Shown here piece by piece: positions 34,516-36,074 of a stretch of DNA of 36,074 nucleotides. This DNA is from an uncultured Oscillospiraceae bacterium (GTDB lineage: Bacteria; Bacillota; Clostridia; Oscillospirales; Oscillospiraceae): the NCBI GenBank assembly GCA_947632155.1, contig CANROF010000026.1, forward strand, positions 1 through 36,074. Direction: 5' to 3'. The translations under genes and the position numbers were made by a program. Below the pieces are notes generated by a model. It did no database searches. It had not been told where the DNA came from and saw nothing but the letters and a program-made list of their open reading frames with translations. Within the stretch, counting starts at the first letter, position 1; the number at the start of each line of letters is the position of its first letter.

Positions 34516-36074
34516 ATGAACGAGCTTCGAAAAAACGACATTGTGGAGGCCGTCTGCGCCGGCTATGCCTCCGACGGGTCGGGCGTGGCCAGGATAAACG
34601 GCATGGCGGTCTTCGTCTCCGGGGGCATCGCCGGGGAAAGATGCCGCGTCCGGATCTTAAAGGTCCTGAAAAACGCCGCCTTTGCCAAGGTAGAGGAGGT
34701 CCTGGAGCCCTCCCCGGAGCGCCTGCCCCCGGACTGCCCCCACTACCCCGCCTGCGGCGGCTGCGCCCTGCGGCACATGAGCTGCGCCGAGGAGCTGCGG
34801 TTTAAAAAAGAGAAGGTGGAGGACGCGCTTGCGCGAATCGGCGGCGTGGAGCTTGCGCTGGACGCCGTCCACGGCGCCGAAAGGCCCTGCCGCTACCGCA
34901 ACAAGGTCCAGCTTCCCGTCTCTCCGGGGCCGAAGATCGGCTTTTACCGGGGCCGGAGCCACGACGTCCTGGATGTGCCGGACTGCCTTCTCCAGCCGGA
35001 GTGCGCCGGGCGCGTCCGGGCCGCAGTTCTTTCCTGGATGCGGGAATTTTCCGTCCCGGGCTACGACGAGCGATCCCACACCGGGCTTGTGCGGCACCTC
35101 TATGTCCGGGTGAGCTCCGCCGGGGACAGCCTCGTGTGCCTGGTGGTGAACGCCCCTGCGGAGCGTCCCCTCCCCCACGAGCCGGGCCTTGTGCGCCGCC
35201 TCCGGGAGGCCGAGCCGGGGATCGCGGGCGTGGTGCTCTCCTCCAACACCGCCAAAACCAACGTGATTTTAGGGCCCTCCTATCGGACGGTATGGGGGCA
35301 GGATACCTTGGACGAGACGCTGTGCGGCCTTCGCTTCCGCCTCTCTGTCCCCTCTTTTTTCCAGGTCAACCGGGACCAGTGCGAAATTCTCTACGCCCGG
35401 GTCCTGGATCTCGCGGGCCTCACGGGGCGGGAGACGGTGCTGGACCTCTACTGCGGCATCGGCACCATCACGCTGTGCCTTGCGAAAAGCGCCAAAAAGG
35501 TCATCGGCGCGGAGATCGTCCCGGAGGCCATCGAGGACGCCAAAGGGAACGCCGCCCGCAACGGCATCGAAAACGCGGAATTTTTCTGCGGCGACGCCTC
35601 CGCCATCGCCCAAAAGCTGGCCCGGGACGGCGTCCGCCCGGACGTGGTGGTGGTGGACCCGCCCCGCCGCGGCCTCGCCCCGGAGGTCATCGCCGCCATC
35701 GCCCAAATGTCCCCCGCCCGCGTAGTCTACGTCTCCTGCGACCCCGCCACCCTCTCCCGCGACCTCAAGCTCTTCACAACCCTGAACTACACCCCCCTCC
35801 GCGCCGAAGCCATAGACATGTTCCCAAGAACGGAGCATGTGGAGACGGTAGTTTCTCTGTCCCAACAAAAGCCGGACGATGTTATCCGGGTAGGCTTGGA
35901 CTTGGATGAGCTGGAGGTCACACCCGCCGAGGCAAAGGCTACCTATGGTGAAATCAAGGCGTATGTGAAAGAGCATACCGGGCTTGCGGTTTCTTCTCTC
36001 TATATCGCGCAAGTGAAACAGAAATACGGTATCATTGAGAGGGAGAACTATAATAAGCCAAAGTCAGAAGATGC
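34516..36074 (+). CDS. rlmD: 23S rRNA (uracil-C5)-methyltransferase RlmD-type, partial, with foreign-looking C-terminus
   Basis: The reading frame is open to the window edge (519 codons seen, no stop). Residues 1-65 are a TRAM RNA-binding domain. A [4Fe-4S] site follows (C74, C80, C83, C90). The methyltransferase core has VLDLYCGIGTITL, VVVDPPRRGL, the nucleophile Cys408 in VSCDPATLSRD, and the catalytic-base Glu443 in EHVETV. The family uses SAM to make 5-methyluridine (U1939 in E. coli 23S rRNA). After HVETV the protein continues for 74 residues or more with DLDELEVTPAEAKATYGEIK and NKPKSED, absent from E. coli RlmD, and composition drops to 38-48% GC. The start at 34516 is needed for the TRAM domain but lacks its own ribosome binding site. 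Confidence 0.9.
   Translation, partial: MNELRKNDIVEAVCAGYASDGSGVARINGMAVFVSGGIAGERCRVRILKVLKNAAFAKVEEVLEPSPERLPPDCPHYPACGGCALRHMSCAEELRFKKEKVEDALARIGGVELALDAVHGAERPCRYRNKVQLPVSPGPKIGFYRGRSHDVLDVPDCLLQPECAGRVRAAVLSWMREFSVPGYDERSHTGLVRHLYVRVSSAGDSLVCLVVNAPAERPLPHEPGLVRRLREAEPGIAGVVLSSNTAKTNVILGPSYRTVWGQDTLDETLCGLRFRLSVPSFFQVNRDQCEILYARVLDLAGLTGRETVLDLYCGIGTITLCLAKSAKKVIGAEIVPEAIEDAKGNAARNGIENAEFFCGDASAIAQKLARDGVRPDVVVVDPPRRGLAPEVIAAIAQMSPARVVYVSCDPATLSRDLKLFTTLNYTPLRAEAIDMFPRTEHVETVVSLSQQKPDDVIRVGLDLDELEVTPAEAKATYGEIKAYVKEHTGLAVSSLYIAQVKQKYGIIERENYNKPKSED
35836..36074 (+). mobile_element. Putative left end of an integrative element inserted in rlmD (partial)
   Basis: From the codons CATGTGGAGACGGTAGT (35836-35852, encoding HVETVV) onward, GC falls from 58-78% in the preceding lines to about 52, 60, 48 and 38% in successive 60-base lines, and codons shift to A/T-ending ones. 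The encoded tail is an extension that, from memory, is often found where conjugative elements are integrated in the rumA/rlmD 3' end and supply a substitute C-terminus. No recombinase is visible because the window ends. The boundary is placed at the most conserved codons by inference. Confidence 0.5.

Overview
The window looks like a chromosomal segment of a high-GC, strictly anaerobic Firmicute of the Oscillospiraceae/Oscillospirales type. This is inferred from gene content: AddAB instead of RecBCD, a trimeric [FeFe]-hydrogenase, a SpoVB-like flippase, an SLH-anchored pectate-lyase-like surface enzyme, a ClpE-type unfoldase, an ECF transporter module and a CvpA/DUF5711 pair. No rRNA, tRNA, CRISPR array, transposase or complete phage gene was recognised.

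Layout. 1-7.1 kb: addB-addA (minus), the recombinational repair nuclease. 7.1-9.3 kb: a small DUF378 membrane protein (plus), a structured repeat element (copy 1), and a SpoVB-like flippase (minus). 9.3-12.4 kb: a repeat-bearing gap, then recG with an APH(3')-like kinase directly behind it (minus). 12.4-17 kb: a 1463-residue secreted PL9 polysaccharide lyase with three SLH repeats (minus), divergent from an ArsP_2-type 10-TM permease (plus). 18-18.76 kb: an intergenic island of about 790 bp packed with three repeat families, including copy 2 of the structured element in inverted orientation. 18.76-22.93 kb: hydC-hydB-hydA, a complete trimeric NADH/ferredoxin-linked [FeFe]-hydrogenase (minus), with a Rex-like operator over its promoter. 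23.2-25.6 kb: a membrane-anchored glycerophosphodiesterase and a sodium-coupled NSS-family transporter (minus). 25.8-30 kb: methyltransferase, ecfA1, ecfA2, ecfT, truA (plus), one tight operon. 30.1-34.5 kb: DUF5711, cvpA and clpE (plus). 34.5 kb to the end: rlmD (plus), running off the edge.

Two signals stand out. First, a repeat of about 255 bp occurs twice (7401-7656 and, inverted, 18473-18725). It is built almost entirely of hairpins. The two copies differ by compensatory double substitutions in one 20-bp stem, so the fold itself appears to be conserved. Both copies sit between convergent genes. Second, base composition falls from about 70-78% GC in the body of rlmD to about 43% over the last 134 bases. 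The change starts at the codons for the catalytic HVETV motif, and a C-terminal extension foreign to RlmD follows. This is what an integrative element inserted in the 3' end of rlmD would look like, with its body lying beyond the window.

Promoters were found by eye as -35/-10 pairs. Several are close to consensus with 17-18 bp spacing (addB, arsP-like, hydCBA, GDPD, methyltransferase-ecf and DUF5711 operons).
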